A stretch of 64,000 bases of DNA from Alistipes sp. (GTDB lineage Bacteria; Bacteroidota; Bacteroidia; Bacteroidales; Rikenellaceae): positions 1-64,000 of the forward strand of contig JAHHQM010000007.1 in NCBI GenBank assembly GCA_020026395.1, written 5' to 3'. Position 1 is the stretch's first letter. Each line of letters begins with the position of its first letter. Of the stretch, positions 24,166 through 32,485 are shown piece by piece. The position numbers were made by a program, and so were the translations under genes. The notes below the pieces were generated by a model. That model did no database searches, was not told where the DNA came from, and worked only from the letters and a program-made list of their open reading frames with translations.

Positions 24166-25317
24166 TTACAATTTGAGGAATTCACGAGCCAGACGGCGCG
24201 ACTCTTCGTTGGCCGCGGCGTAGTCGTCGAGTGAGGGGTTGAGTTTGAAGGAGGCGTGCGCGAGTGCGTACTCGATGGCACGCACGATGTCGAGCCATGC
24301 GCAACGCTTCTGAAGGAAGACTCCGACGGCCACTTCGTTCGAGCCGTTCATCGTGCAGGCTGCCGTACCGCCTCGGCGCAGACAGTCGTAAGCGATGTCG
24401 AGGGCGGGGTATTTCACGCGATCCACCTCGCGGAACGTGAGTTCGGGGTGATCCAGAAAGCTGAAATGTTCGTCGTTGCGCAGGGCGCGGTGGGGGAAGG
24501 TCAGCGAGTAGCTGATCGGAATACGCATATCGGCCGTACCCAGCTGTGCCTTGATGACGCCGTCCTGGAATTCGACCATCGAGTGGACGATCGACTGCGG
24601 GTGGAGGATGACCGAGATCTGGTCGGCGGGAAGACCGAACAACCAGTGTGCCTCGATCACTTCAAAACCCTTATTGACGAGGGTCGAGGAGTCGATCGTG
24701 ATCTTGGCGCCCATCGTCCATTGGGGATGGCGCAAGGCCTGTTCGACGGTCACGTCTTTCAGTGCCTCGATCGGAAGGTCGCGGAACGATCCGCCGCTGC
24801 ACGTGATGATCAGGCGGCGTACGGGCGACTGTTCGCCCACCAGACATTGGAAAATGGCCGAATGTTCCGAGTCGATCGGAAGGATCGGGGCGTGTTTCTC
24901 CTGGGCGAGGCGCATGACGTATTCACCGCCCACGACCAGCGATTCCTTGTTGGCCAATGCCAGTTTGCGGCCGTGGCTCAAGGCCTCGACCGTGGGGGCA
25001 AGACCTGCGTAACCCACCAGCGAGTTGATCACCACGTCGTGATCCTCGCGGCCTGCGACCTGGCACACGGCATCCGCTCCGGCATAGACCTTTGTGTCGG
25101 TGTCGGCGAGGGCTTCCTTGAGGTTGGTGTAATATTTTTCGTCGGCGATGACGACCGTGTCGGCATCGAAGTCGCGTGCCTGACGCGCGAGGCGTTCCCA
25201 ATTGTGGTTGGCCGTCAGCGTGCGTACCTCAAAGTTGTCGCTTTGTTCGCGCACGATGTCGAGTGCCTGTTCGCCGATGGATCCCGTGGATCCCAGAATG
25301 GCTAAGCGTTGTTTCAT
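24166..25317 (-). CDS. dxr: 1-deoxy-D-xylulose 5-phosphate reductoisomerase
   Basis: Converts DXP to MEP with NADPH in the non-mevalonate isoprenoid pathway. The 383-aa protein starts MKQRLAILGSTGSIGEQ (NADPH-binding GxTGxIG), carries ALANKESLVVGGEYV, LPIDSEHSAIFQCL (metal-binding acidic residues), ITCSGGSFRD, HPQWTMGAKITIDSSTLVNKGFEVIEAHWLFG and GSNEVAVGVFL. All catalytic motifs are present. Its ATG overlaps the stop of the M23-like gene (TGATG), so translation is coupled. A longer frame upstream is not used because it runs into that gene. Confidence 0.97.
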   Translation of the reverse strand: MKQRLAILGSTGSIGEQALDIVREQSDNFEVRTLTANHNWERLARQARDFDADTVVIADEKYYTNLKEALADTDTKVYAGADAVCQVAGREDHDVVINSLVGYAGLAPTVEALSHGRKLALANKESLVVGGEYVMRLAQEKHAPILPIDSEHSAIFQCLVGEQSPVRRLIITCSGGSFRDLPIEALKDVTVEQALRHPQWTMGAKITIDSSTLVNKGFEVIEAHWLFGLPADQISVILHPQSIVHSMVEFQDGVIKAQLGTADMRIPISYSLTFPHRALRNDEHFSFLDHPELTFREVDRVKYPALDIAYDCLRRGGTAACTMNGSNEVAVGVFLQKRCAWLDIVRAIEYALAHASFKLNPSLDDYAAANEESRRLAREFLKL

Positions 25318-26192
25318 CAGAAAAGAATATATTCTTCGGGGTCGGCGGGTTTGCCGTTGACCCACAATTCAAATTCAAAATATTTGGCCTCCTGTTCTTC
25401 GGGTTGTTGCTCGAGGTTGCAGCCGATCTGTTCGCCGTTGCGTACCGACTGACCCTTCTCGACCAGCGAGCGCGAGAGGTTCTTATACACGGAAATGAGG
25501 TTGCCGCCGTGTTGCAGCATGATGATATAACCCTGATTGGGCGTCCAGAGGCTCTGGATCACCGTGCCGTTGTCGATGGCCGTGATGCGGTCGCCCGGAG
25601 TGGCCGTGATCGAGATGCCGTAATGGTTGGCTTTGATGTCGAATTTTTGGGAGATGACACCCTCGGCGGGTACCGTCAGACCGAGCGTCTCGCGCATTTT
25701 GCGGCGGATGGCGTGGTCGTTGGCGGCAAGCGAGTAGGGACCGTTGCCCTCCATCTCGCGGCGCAGGATCGAATCACCCTCGGACGGAAGGACGAGCGTC
25801 TTGTCCAGTCGTGCCGAATCCGACGACGAAGGGGTGATGGATACGGGCGTCTTGTTGTCCATGATCAGCGCGATGTTCTCGTTGTAGGAGATCATGTCCT
25901 TCATCATCTGCTCCATGGAGTCCAGACGGATGATGTTGCGCATGAGGCTCTCGCGCGTACGGTCGGCCTCGGTGCGGTAACCGGGCAGAAATTCCAATAC
26001 GGGCGTATAGGCCACAAGGGCAAGAATCAGAATAAAAAGGAGCAGAATAAAGGCTATGAGACCCGACATGATACGCGACGGCGAGATGTGGATGTACCAC
26101 TCTTCGCTGTTGTCGGTGGCGTTATGCATCGAAAAACGGCGTTTGCGGAAGAAGTTGCGCTGCCAACGGGTGAATTTTTCCAGAAGTTTCAT
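25317..26192 (-). CDS. M23/LytM-like protein with degenerate active site
   Basis: A 291-aa protein: short basic N-terminus, one membrane segment (about 41-63), a helical stalk (75-115) and a C-terminal LytM fold (about 175-291). M23 endopeptidases bind zinc through HxGxD and HxH. Here the first site reads H190-Y-G-I-S194, so Asp is replaced by Ser. The HxHFE position reads Y271-F-E-F-E, so both His are gone. Only one of four ligands remains, so it is probably not an enzyme but a scaffold or amidase activator, as with EnvC or NlpD in other bacteria (inference). It heads the dxr/rseP operon, with TGATG coupling to dxr. Confidence 0.88.
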   Translation of the reverse strand: MKLLEKFTRWQRNFFRKRRFSMHNATDNSEEWYIHISPSRIMSGLIAFILLLFILILALVAYTPVLEFLPGYRTEADRTRESLMRNIIRLDSMEQMMKDMISYNENIALIMDNKTPVSITPSSSDSARLDKTLVLPSEGDSILRREMEGNGPYSLAANDHAIRRKMRETLGLTVPAEGVISQKFDIKANHYGISITATPGDRITAIDNGTVIQSLWTPNQGYIIMLQHGGNLISVYKNLSRSLVEKGQSVRNGEQIGCNLEQQPEEQEAKYFEFELWVNGKPADPEEYILF

Positions 26193-26309
26193 CGCTTGTG
26201 TTTCTTTTTCAGCGGAGTAGGGTAAATCATTGTCTCAGGCCGTAAAACCGATATTTCGGATCGGGTTTCATGGTTCGGGACGCAATTTCCCACTCCTCGT
26301 TCCAATTTA

Positions 26310-26317
26310 CAAAGATA
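26310..26317 (-). promoter_or_regulatory. -7 element of the M23/dxr/rseP/radA operon
   Basis: Minus-strand TATCTTTG, exact TAnnTTTG, 118 nt before the start codon. It lies 20 bp from the -33 TTTG of the divergent nucleotidyltransferase promoter. Confidence 0.5.
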
Positions 26318-26336
26318 ACCAAAATCGGGTAAATCC

Positions 26337-26367
26337 TTTGTTGTTCAGAATGATTTTTTTACCTTTG
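26337..26367 (+). promoter_or_regulatory. Promoter of the nucleotidyltransferase gene
   Basis: TTTG (26337-26340), 19-nt spacer, TACCTTTG (26360-26367): exact consensus with ideal spacing. The ATG follows 36 nt later. Confidence 0.82.
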
Positions 26368-26403
26368 TAGCAATTATAATAACGCGATTTAATTTTGAAA
26401 ATT

Positions 26404-27315
26404 ATGGTAAAACCTACTTTACTCGTATTGGCCGCAGGCATGGGTTCCCGCTACGGCTCGCTCAAACAAATGGACGGAGTCGGCCCCAACAACGAAGCAA
26501 TCATTGATTATTCGATTTATGACGCCATTCGCGCCGGTTTCGGTAAGGTGGTGTTCGTCATCCGCCACTCGTTCGAGAAGGAGTTCCGCGAGGTGTTCAA
26601 TGCCGAGCGTTTCGGTCACCGCATCGAGGTGGAGTTTGTATTCCAGGAGCTGGAGTATCTGCCCGAAGGTTGCACCGTACCCGAAGGTCGTCAGAAACCC
26701 TGGGGTACGAACCATGCACTGATGATGGCTGCCAATGTCATCCACGAGCCGTTTGCCGTGATCAACGCCGACGACTTCTACGGAGCAGAGGCCTACAAGA
26801 CCATCGGTGACTATCTTTCGCAGCTCGACGGCGTGAAGAACAAATATTGCATGGTGGCTTACGATCTGAACAAGACCCTGTCGGAGAACGGTACCGTATC
26901 GCGCGGCATTTGCGGTGTGGATGAGAACGGCGACCTGACGACGATGGTCGAGCGCACGCAGATCGAGCGTATGCCCGACGGCCGTGTCCTCTATCACGAC
27001 GGTGGTGCCGATGAGGAGCTGGAGGAGACGGTGCCCGTATCGATGAACCTCTTCGGTTTCACGCCCGATTACTTCGGTTACTCGACCGAGTACTTCAAGG
27101 AGTGGTTCAAGGAGAACAGCACGACGCCCAAGGCCGAGTTCTTCCTGCCGTTGATGGTCAACAAACTCATCAAGGAGGGTACTGCCTCGTTGCGCGTATT
27201 GCGTTCGTCGGCGCAGTGGTTCGGCGTTACCTACAAGGAGGACAAACCCGCGCTGATGGCCTCGATCGAGAAGATGATCGAAGAGGGCAAATATCCCCGC
27301 AACCTCTGGAAGTAA
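26404..27315 (+). CDS. Sugar-phosphate nucleotidyltransferase-like protein
   Basis: A 303-aa protein with the GT-A nucleotidyltransferase start LLVLAAGMGSRYGSLKQMDGVGPNNEAIIDYSIYDA (NTP-binding GxGxR and Lys) and the metal-binding VINADDFYG (about 120). Related proteins activate sugar phosphates such as glucose-1-P or MurNAc-1-P. The substrate cannot be told here. No sugar kinase is adjacent. I chose ATG 26404 over the TTG three codons upstream. Monocistronic with an exact-consensus promoter and a strong terminator, suggesting steady housekeeping expression. Confidence 0.85.
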   Translation: MVKPTLLVLAAGMGSRYGSLKQMDGVGPNNEAIIDYSIYDAIRAGFGKVVFVIRHSFEKEFREVFNAERFGHRIEVEFVFQELEYLPEGCTVPEGRQKPWGTNHALMMAANVIHEPFAVINADDFYGAEAYKTIGDYLSQLDGVKNKYCMVAYDLNKTLSENGTVSRGICGVDENGDLTTMVERTQIERMPDGRVLYHDGGADEELEETVPVSMNLFGFTPDYFGYSTEYFKEWFKENSTTPKAEFFLPLMVNKLIKEGTASLRVLRSSAQWFGVTYKEDKPALMASIEKMIEEGKYPRNLWK

Positions 27316-27336
27316 TTTTTTACTCGTTGTTTTATG

Positions 27337-27369
27337 GAGCGATTCCTTCGGGAGTCGCTCTTTTTTTTT
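27337..27369 (+). terminator. Intrinsic terminator of the nucleotidyltransferase gene
   Basis: GAGCGATTCC (27337-27346) pairs with GGAGTCGCTC (27351-27360) around the stable TTCG loop, followed by nine T. Confidence 0.92.
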
Positions 27370-27460
27370 GTGCGGTGGGGACTGATGTCGGCACTGTACG
27401 CCGTCGCTCGTTTTTCCGGTATTTGGTACGATCCATCGGCCGCCTTACCTTCTTGACGCA

Positions 27461-27504
27461 GGGGCAAAAAAATACTTATCCGTCGTGGGGACGGATAAGT
27501 ATTT
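27461..27504 (-). terminator. Intrinsic terminator of the capsule export operon
   Basis: A perfect 15-bp stem (27470-27484 with 27490-27504) around GTGGG. On the minus strand it is followed by a T-run. It lies 22 nt after the HAD gene. Confidence 0.9.
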
Positions 27505-27525
27505 ATCGGGGTTGGGATTCTGTCT

Positions 27526-27915
27526 CTAATCGAGGAAACCCTCTTTGACGAGTTGCTCGCGGATGCGTTTCCAGTCGGCTGCCGGGCGGCTGTTGCCATC
27601 GATGAACTTGATGGGGCAACCCAGTGCCGAATCATCGATGTAAAGGTCGGCGTGGACCTTGACCGAATTTGTCCAGCGTTTCTGGTCGGGGTTTTCGTTT
27701 ACCGCCCACAGCGAAATGCCGCGCTTGGAGAACCATGCCTCGGCCTGCTTGAGCAGATCGCCGTGACGCATCGTATAGAGAATCAGTTTATATCCTTTTG
27801 CCGTGAGTTCCTTCAGTACGGGTACGGCTCCCAAATCGTCGCCGATCTCGGGATAATTGTGAGAGACGACCGTACCGTCGAAATCAATTGCAATTTTAAT
27901 TGTCTTTCCTGCCAT
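27526..27915 (-). CDS. Small HAD-family hydrolase (BT0820-like)
   Basis: A 129-aa HAD-fold protein with the nucleophile motif DFDGT (D11, D13), LILYTMRHGDLL (motif II Thr), WTNSVKVHADLYIDDSALGCP (Lys and acidic motif IV). No cap domain, so it may act on a large or protein substrate. It resembles the short Bacteroides HAD protein BT0820 of known structure; the substrate is unknown. It follows the Wzc-like kinase gene by 9 nt in the same operon. A phosphatase next to a tyrosine kinase is suggestive, but this is not a known Wzb-type phosphatase. Confidence 0.82.
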   Translation of the reverse strand: MAGKTIKIAIDFDGTVVSHNYPEIGDDLGAVPVLKELTAKGYKLILYTMRHGDLLKQAEAWFSKRGISLWAVNENPDQKRWTNSVKVHADLYIDDSALGCPIKFIDGNSRPAADWKRIREQLVKEGFLD

Positions 27916-27924
27916 GTATATCTA

Positions 27925-30414
27925 TTAATGTTTGTTGTCGCGGTATCTGCGGATCAGGTTGACGACGCGCTGAATGAACGACTGGTTGCCCTCGTCATCG
28001 TGGCTGTCGTAGCCATAGCCGTAACCATAGCCGTATCCGTAACCGTATCCGTAGCCATAACCGTAGCCGTGGCTCTGGATGTGCGAACCGTTCAGAACGA
28101 CACACATGTTCTGGAACTTGCGCTCGGTGTACAGACGCTCCACATCGGGCAACTGACGGCGGTCGAGCATACCCTCACGGATGACGTAGATACACAGGTC
28201 GGCGAAGCGGTCGGTGATCATGGCATCGGCAACCGACAAGGCGGGCGTCGAGTCGATCAGAATGTAGTCGTACTCCTTACGCAGGTTGACGAACAACTGG
28301 TTCAGACGCTTCGAAAGCAACATCTCGGTGGGGTTGGGCGGCTGCTTACCGGCATAGATCGCATGCAGATTCTCGTGGAGCGAAGTCGGATGGATCAGCT
28401 CCTTGAAGTTATCGAAATTCTGCGTCAGGTAAGCCGAAATACCATTCTTGCTGTTCTTGTGTCCGCGGTTCTTCGAGAAGGCCTGACGGCGAAGGTCGAG
28501 GTCGACGATCACCACCTTCTTTCCGGCCATTGCAAGAGTCAGACCCAGGTTCAAGGCGATGAACGTCTTACCCGAGTGGGGGTTCGACGAGGTGCAGAGG
28601 ATCGTCTGGATGTTCTTGTCCTCCTCACCCTCCGAAGCGACGTTCATGAACGAGATGTTCGAACGCAGGATACGGAAGGCCTCCGAAAGCATATCACGAC
28701 CCGTCTCACGAACTTGGATCTCCTTGCCGCGCTCGCCCTCGGTGAACGGAATTTCACCAAGGAACGGAATGGTCAGTCGATCCTCGATATCTTTTCGACC
28801 GCGTACCGACGTGTTCAAGATGTTCTTCATGAAGAAGATACCGAACGGGATGGCGAAACCGATGACAAACGCTGCAAACAGGATCATCATGGGTTTGGGC
28901 GAGATGGGTACGTTGTTGCCGTATGCCCAGTCGATGGTACGGGCGTTACTCTCGGCCACGGCGTAGGTCAGCTGGTTCTCCTCCTGCTTGTTCAACAGGT
29001 AGAGGAACAGCTCCTCCTTGATCTTCTGCTGACGCGAAATGCCGAGGATGATCTTCTCCTGCGAAGGCATCGACGAAATACGCGTATTGGCCAGATTCTC
29101 CTCGTGGTGGATGTTTTGCAATTGGATGTTCAGTGCTTCGATGTGCGAATTCAGCGAAGCGATGATCGAACGGCGGATGGCAGCCAGGGCGTTACCCATT
29201 TCCTGAATGGCGGGGTTGCTCTCCGTACTGTTCTCCAACAGTTTGTCGCGGCGCAGAATCAAGGTGTTGTAGTCGTTGATCTGGCTCGAGATCGAACTAT
29301 TGTCGACGGAAGCCATCATCGGGATCAGTTCTCCGGAATTCTCGGGAGTGGTCAGATATGTGGTGATGAATTTGGCCACGTTGATCTGGTTCTCGATCGA
29401 AAGACCTTCACCTTTATATTTACTACTCTCCTGGAGCGTGCGCTGAGCCTCGGAGGTGATGTCCACCATCTGATGCTCTTTCTTCAGGCGCTCGATGTTC
29501 TGATCCACATCACCCAGCTCACGGCCGATGACCTTAAGACGTTTCTTGATGAAGTCGGCGGTCAGCACCGAAATACGACGTTTATCTTCGATGGCATCGT
29601 TGTTATAGGCCTCGATCAGGGCATTGATGACATCTTCGGCACGTTCGGGTACGTTATCATTATAAGAGATCGTCACGATCGAGGCGTGCTCGTTGGCTAC
29701 TTGGCTGCTTACGCTGCGGCGGTAGGAGGTAATCGTACTCTGCTCGGTGGCCTTGCGTACCATGATCTTTTTTTCGGCGAAGGCTTCGGGCTTGAAGAAA
29801 TTGGTCTTGTGAACGATCAGCTGACCGATCGGGGTGCTGATCTCCTCCTCGAACTTGGCGGTGATCTCCACGTGACGGATTTCGTCGGCCTCATCTTTTT
29901 CTTTGATGAAACTGTCGGCGAAGTTGGTCAGAAGGATCTCATCCTCGTTGAGAATGACTCCGTCTACGGCCAGTGCCTGTTTGGCGTTGTCGTTGATGAA
30001 TTCGATCTCGAAGGGCGAGCATTTGTAAAGATCGATGTCTTTCAAAAGACCGCTCTGCGAGTAGTTGATCGTCAGGTTGAGGTGACGTACCACCTGAGTC
30101 ATGAGTCGTTTCGACTGGAGGATATAGACCTCGTTGTCCACGTTACGACGGCTCTGGAAACCGGCCAGGTCACTAAACGTAGAAAGATCGATATCTCCAC
30201 CCTTACGGGTATCCTTTACGAGGATGGTGGCCGCACGGCTGTAAACTTTCGGTGTTTTTGCCAAATGGTAAATAGCCACTCCGAGGCACAGGGCAATCGA
30301 AATGGCAAACCAGTACCACTGGCCGAGGATGATGGCAATGATGTCGTTCAGCGAGATAAATTCTTCGCTGTTGGAATCATTGGCCTGTACTTGATTGATG
30401 TTCTGTTCTGACAT
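27925..30414 (-). CDS. Wzc-like polysaccharide co-polymerase / BY-kinase with Gly-Tyr tail
   Basis: Inner-membrane tyrosine autokinase controlling capsule or exopolysaccharide chain length and export. The 829-aa protein has an N-terminal membrane segment (about 28-48), a long periplasmic Wzz-type coiled-coil region, a second segment near 505-528 and a cytoplasmic BY-kinase domain. That domain has Walker A SSNPHSGKTF, A' VVIVDLDLR and Walker B YILIDSTPA. BY-kinases phosphorylate a C-terminal Tyr cluster; here it is ten exact Gly-Tyr repeats (783-802), then an acidic spot and the basic end LIRRYRDNKH. It lies 10 nt after the Wza-like gene. Confidence 0.92.
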   Translation of the reverse strand: MSEQNINQVQANDSNSEEFISLNDIIAIILGQWYWFAISIALCLGVAIYHLAKTPKVYSRAATILVKDTRKGGDIDLSTFSDLAGFQSRRNVDNEVYILQSKRLMTQVVRHLNLTINYSQSGLLKDIDLYKCSPFEIEFINDNAKQALAVDGVILNEDEILLTNFADSFIKEKDEADEIRHVEITAKFEEEISTPIGQLIVHKTNFFKPEAFAEKKIMVRKATEQSTITSYRRSVSSQVANEHASIVTISYNDNVPERAEDVINALIEAYNNDAIEDKRRISVLTADFIKKRLKVIGRELGDVDQNIERLKKEHQMVDITSEAQRTLQESSKYKGEGLSIENQINVAKFITTYLTTPENSGELIPMMASVDNSSISSQINDYNTLILRRDKLLENSTESNPAIQEMGNALAAIRRSIIASLNSHIEALNIQLQNIHHEENLANTRISSMPSQEKIILGISRQQKIKEELFLYLLNKQEENQLTYAVAESNARTIDWAYGNNVPISPKPMMILFAAFVIGFAIPFGIFFMKNILNTSVRGRKDIEDRLTIPFLGEIPFTEGERGKEIQVRETGRDMLSEAFRILRSNISFMNVASEGEEDKNIQTILCTSSNPHSGKTFIALNLGLTLAMAGKKVVIVDLDLRRQAFSKNRGHKNSKNGISAYLTQNFDNFKELIHPTSLHENLHAIYAGKQPPNPTEMLLSKRLNQLFVNLRKEYDYILIDSTPALSVADAMITDRFADLCIYVIREGMLDRRQLPDVERLYTERKFQNMCVVLNGSHIQSHGYGYGYGYGYGYGYGYGYGYDSHDDEGNQSFIQRVVNLIRRYRDNKH
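28009..28068 (-). repeat. In-frame hexanucleotide repeat encoding ten Gly-Tyr units
   Basis: Ten consecutive GGN-TAY units. The third codon positions vary (GGC/GGT/GGA, TAC/TAT), so the DNA is not a perfect tandem repeat and the peptide repeat appears selected rather than a recent slippage product. Confidence 0.9.
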
Positions 30415-30424
30415 AATCTTTTAT

Positions 30425-31231
30425 CTATCGGGTGATGGTTACAATTAACGTGGCGAGCGAAATGCCGACGCTGAACAGCGAAACGTAGAACGAACGGTTC
30501 TGGCTGATTTCACCGGCCTGTGCCTTGTATTTGTTGGGCTTCACGTAGACGATGTCGTTCTGCTGGAGGTAATACACGGGCGACTGGAAAATATCCTTGG
30601 ACGTGAGATCCAGATATTCGATCGTACGTTTGCCGTTGACCTCGCGGGCTACGGCCACCTCGGAGCGGACACCGTAGATCGTCAAATCGCCTGCCATAGC
30701 CAGCGCGTCGAAGATCGTGATCTTGTCACGCGTCAGGTCGTAGTAACCCGGACGGGCAACCTCACCCAAAACGGCGATCTTGATGTCGGCAAACGAAATA
30801 TTGACTTCGGGGTCGTTGATGTAACCGCCGTCCTTGATCTTCTGGGCGATCTCCTGGGCCAGTTCGCTACGGGTTTTGCCCTTGGCTTCGATGGCACCGA
30901 TCACGGGCATCTGAAGAACACCTTTCTCGTCAACGGTGCGGATTTGAAGCGAATTTGCACCGGTATTGCTGCCGGCGTATTCGCCTGATTTGGCATTTAA
31001 AGAATTGTACGAAGAGTACGAGTTGAACGGAGCAGCCAACTCGGGGTGCATGCTGCTGACTACAATGGTGATTCGATCCAAAGGTTTGATTCGGATCTGA
31101 CCGTTCTCGACGATCTGTTCCGGAGTGAAGGGACGAGCATCCTGCAGGTACCAAATTCGTCTCTCCGGATTGCACGACGAGAAGAATGTGATCAAAAGGA
31201 TCAACGATAAAGAGTAGATTAATTTTCTCAT
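30425..31231 (-). CDS. Wza-like polysaccharide export lipoprotein
   Basis: Outer-membrane polysaccharide export protein of the Poly_export/SLBB type. The 268-aa protein has a lipobox (ITFFSSC, about residue 20), the Poly_export domain (IRIKPLDRITIVVSSMHPELAAPFN, GVLQMPVIGAIEAKGKTRSELAQEIAQKI) and an SLBB domain (IAVLGEVARPGYYDLTRDKITIFDALAMAGDLTIYGVRSEVAVARE). A hydrophobic C-terminal segment (VSLFSVGISLATLIVTI) may span the outer membrane, as the Wza C-terminal helix does. I chose ATG 31231, where the signal peptide begins. First gene of the Wza-Wzc-HAD operon; no glycosyltransferases are nearby. Confidence 0.9.
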   Translation of the reverse strand: MRKLIYSLSLILLITFFSSCNPERRIWYLQDARPFTPEQIVENGQIRIKPLDRITIVVSSMHPELAAPFNSYSSYNSLNAKSGEYAGSNTGANSLQIRTVDEKGVLQMPVIGAIEAKGKTRSELAQEIAQKIKDGGYINDPEVNISFADIKIAVLGEVARPGYYDLTRDKITIFDALAMAGDLTIYGVRSEVAVAREVNGKRTIEYLDLTSKDIFQSPVYYLQQNDIVYVKPNKYKAQAGEISQNRSFYVSLFSVGISLATLIVTITR

Positions 31232-31259
31232 GAGCTCTTGCAATTCTATTAATAATGGA

Positions 31260-31267
31260 CAAAGGTA
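31260..31267 (-). promoter_or_regulatory. -7 element of the Wza-Wzc operon
   Basis: Minus-strand TACCTTTG, exact TAnnTTTG, 29 nt before the start codon. No -33 TTG at the usual distance. Confidence 0.6.
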
Positions 31268-31530
31268 ATACTTTTTTTGATGAGGTGAGTTTTTTTTGTC
31301 GAGTTTTTCTCGGGTTGATTCGTAAAATGCGTCTGTAAAGCATTGGGGCGAGGGGTGCGGGAAAACCAAACTGCAAAGATCGTGCGGAATTTTTACGGGA
31401 GTGTTCCGATTTTGTTGATTGCGACCGAGTTTGTCCCCCGCAGGAAAACGATTTTTCGGAACGGGTTTTGAGTGGCGCGGCCCGTAAAAAAAATCGGCGG
31501 GCGGAGGCGTGTGATTTGAAAATATTTTCG

Positions 31531-31538
31531 TATGTTTG
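31531..31538 (+). promoter_or_regulatory. -7 element of the TPM gene
   Basis: TATGTTTG, exact TAnnTTTG, only 6 nt before the ATG, which would give a very short or nearly leaderless mRNA. Confidence 0.45.
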
Positions 31539-31544
31539 TGACCG

Positions 31545-32453
31545 ATGGATTGGAAAAAATTAATGTTGGTTTTCGTGGCATTGTGCTGCGTGAGCCTTGC
31601 CCGTGCAGAGGGCTATACGGTTGATCAAATCCCCAACGTGCAGTTGCGGGATAGCCGTCGTTTTGTGTCGAATCCCGACGGGGTGCTTTCCGCAGAGACC
31701 GTGCGGCAGATGGATGCCGTGTGTGCGTCGCTTCGGGATCGGGGCTATGCGCAGGTGGCCGTCGTGGCCGTCGAAGAGATTGAGGGCGAGGATTTGTACT
31801 CGTTTGCCATCGAATTGTTCGAGAAGTGGGGCGTCGGCGGTCGGAAGTCGGATAACGGACTGGGTATCTTGCTGGTACGCGGTCGACGGGAGATCCGTTT
31901 TGTGACGGGACAGGGCGTTGAAGGTGTGTTGCCCGACATCATCTGCAAACGCATCCAGATGAACTATATGGTGCCCTCGTTCCGACAGGACGATTACGAT
32001 ACGGGTATGCTCCGAGGCTTGCAGGCCGCGGCTACACTGCTCGAAGGCGGTGAGGTCGATTTGGATCGGGGACGTCGGGAACGCGACTCGGTACCCTGGT
32101 GGACGATCTTTATTTTCCTGGGCGGATTTTATCTGGTCGGATGGTTCAGCGAACGCAAAAAGAAGACGTGTCCCAAGTGTCACCGCGTCGGTTTGAAATT
32201 GGACGGAACGGATGAGTATATCATCAATAATCACCGTGTTACGGAATATACTTACGTCTGCCGTCATTGTGGACAGCGGGTCGTAAAACGTATCAATTCG
32301 GCACGCGACGACGATGACTTCCACGGCGGTTGGGGCGGCCCCTTCATCGGCGGATTCGGAGGCTTCGGCGGTCTTGGCGGCGGGGGCGGTTCGTTCGGCG
32401 GAGGCTTCGGCGGAGGATCGTTCGGCGGCGGTGGTGCCGGCTCGAAATGGTAA
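31545..32453 (+). CDS. TPM-domain membrane protein with zinc ribbon and Gly-rich tail
   Basis: A 302-aa protein: signal peptide (1-21), a TPM domain (about 35-175: FVSNPDGVLSAETVRQMDAVCASLRDRGYAQVAVVAVEEIEG, DNGLGILLVRGRREIRFVTGQGVEGVLPD), one membrane segment (186-200) and a cytoplasmic zinc ribbon (CPKC and CRHC). A Gly/Phe/Ser-rich tail (about 265-302) ends the chain. The TPM part should be periplasmic. TPM proteins often pair with LemA proteins, as here (lemA 32 nt downstream). Function is poorly known; a role in membrane protein quality control has been proposed for relatives. Confidence 0.88.
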   Translation: MDWKKLMLVFVALCCVSLARAEGYTVDQIPNVQLRDSRRFVSNPDGVLSAETVRQMDAVCASLRDRGYAQVAVVAVEEIEGEDLYSFAIELFEKWGVGGRKSDNGLGILLVRGRREIRFVTGQGVEGVLPDIICKRIQMNYMVPSFRQDDYDTGMLRGLQAAATLLEGGEVDLDRGRRERDSVPWWTIFIFLGGFYLVGWFSERKKKTCPKCHRVGLKLDGTDEYIINNHRVTEYTYVCRHCGQRVVKRINSARDDDDFHGGWGGPFIGGFGGFGGLGGGGGSFGGGFGGGSFGGGGAGSKW

Positions 32454-32485
32454 AACGAAAATTATAAATTAAAAGAATAGAAAAA

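Larger units (their letters stand above)
31232..31544. other. Divergent intergenic region between the Wza-like and TPM genes
   Basis: No gene seen. It holds a minus-strand -7 element near the Wza-like gene and a plus-strand -7 element just before the TPM gene. The middle 200 nt show no extended repeat or hairpin. Confidence 0.5.

Noticed and set aside
28009..28068. CRISPR-like or intergenic tandem repeat.
   Set aside because: It is in frame inside a coding region and encodes the Gly-Tyr tail; there are no spacers and no cas genes.
27553..30411. 952-codon open frame antisense to the Wzc-like gene, and a similar 1005-codon frame antisense to secDF (11997-15014).
   Set aside because: They are mirror images of GC-biased real genes; their proteins are His/Asp/Arg/Val-rich with no recognisable domain, and the sense genes have full family signatures.
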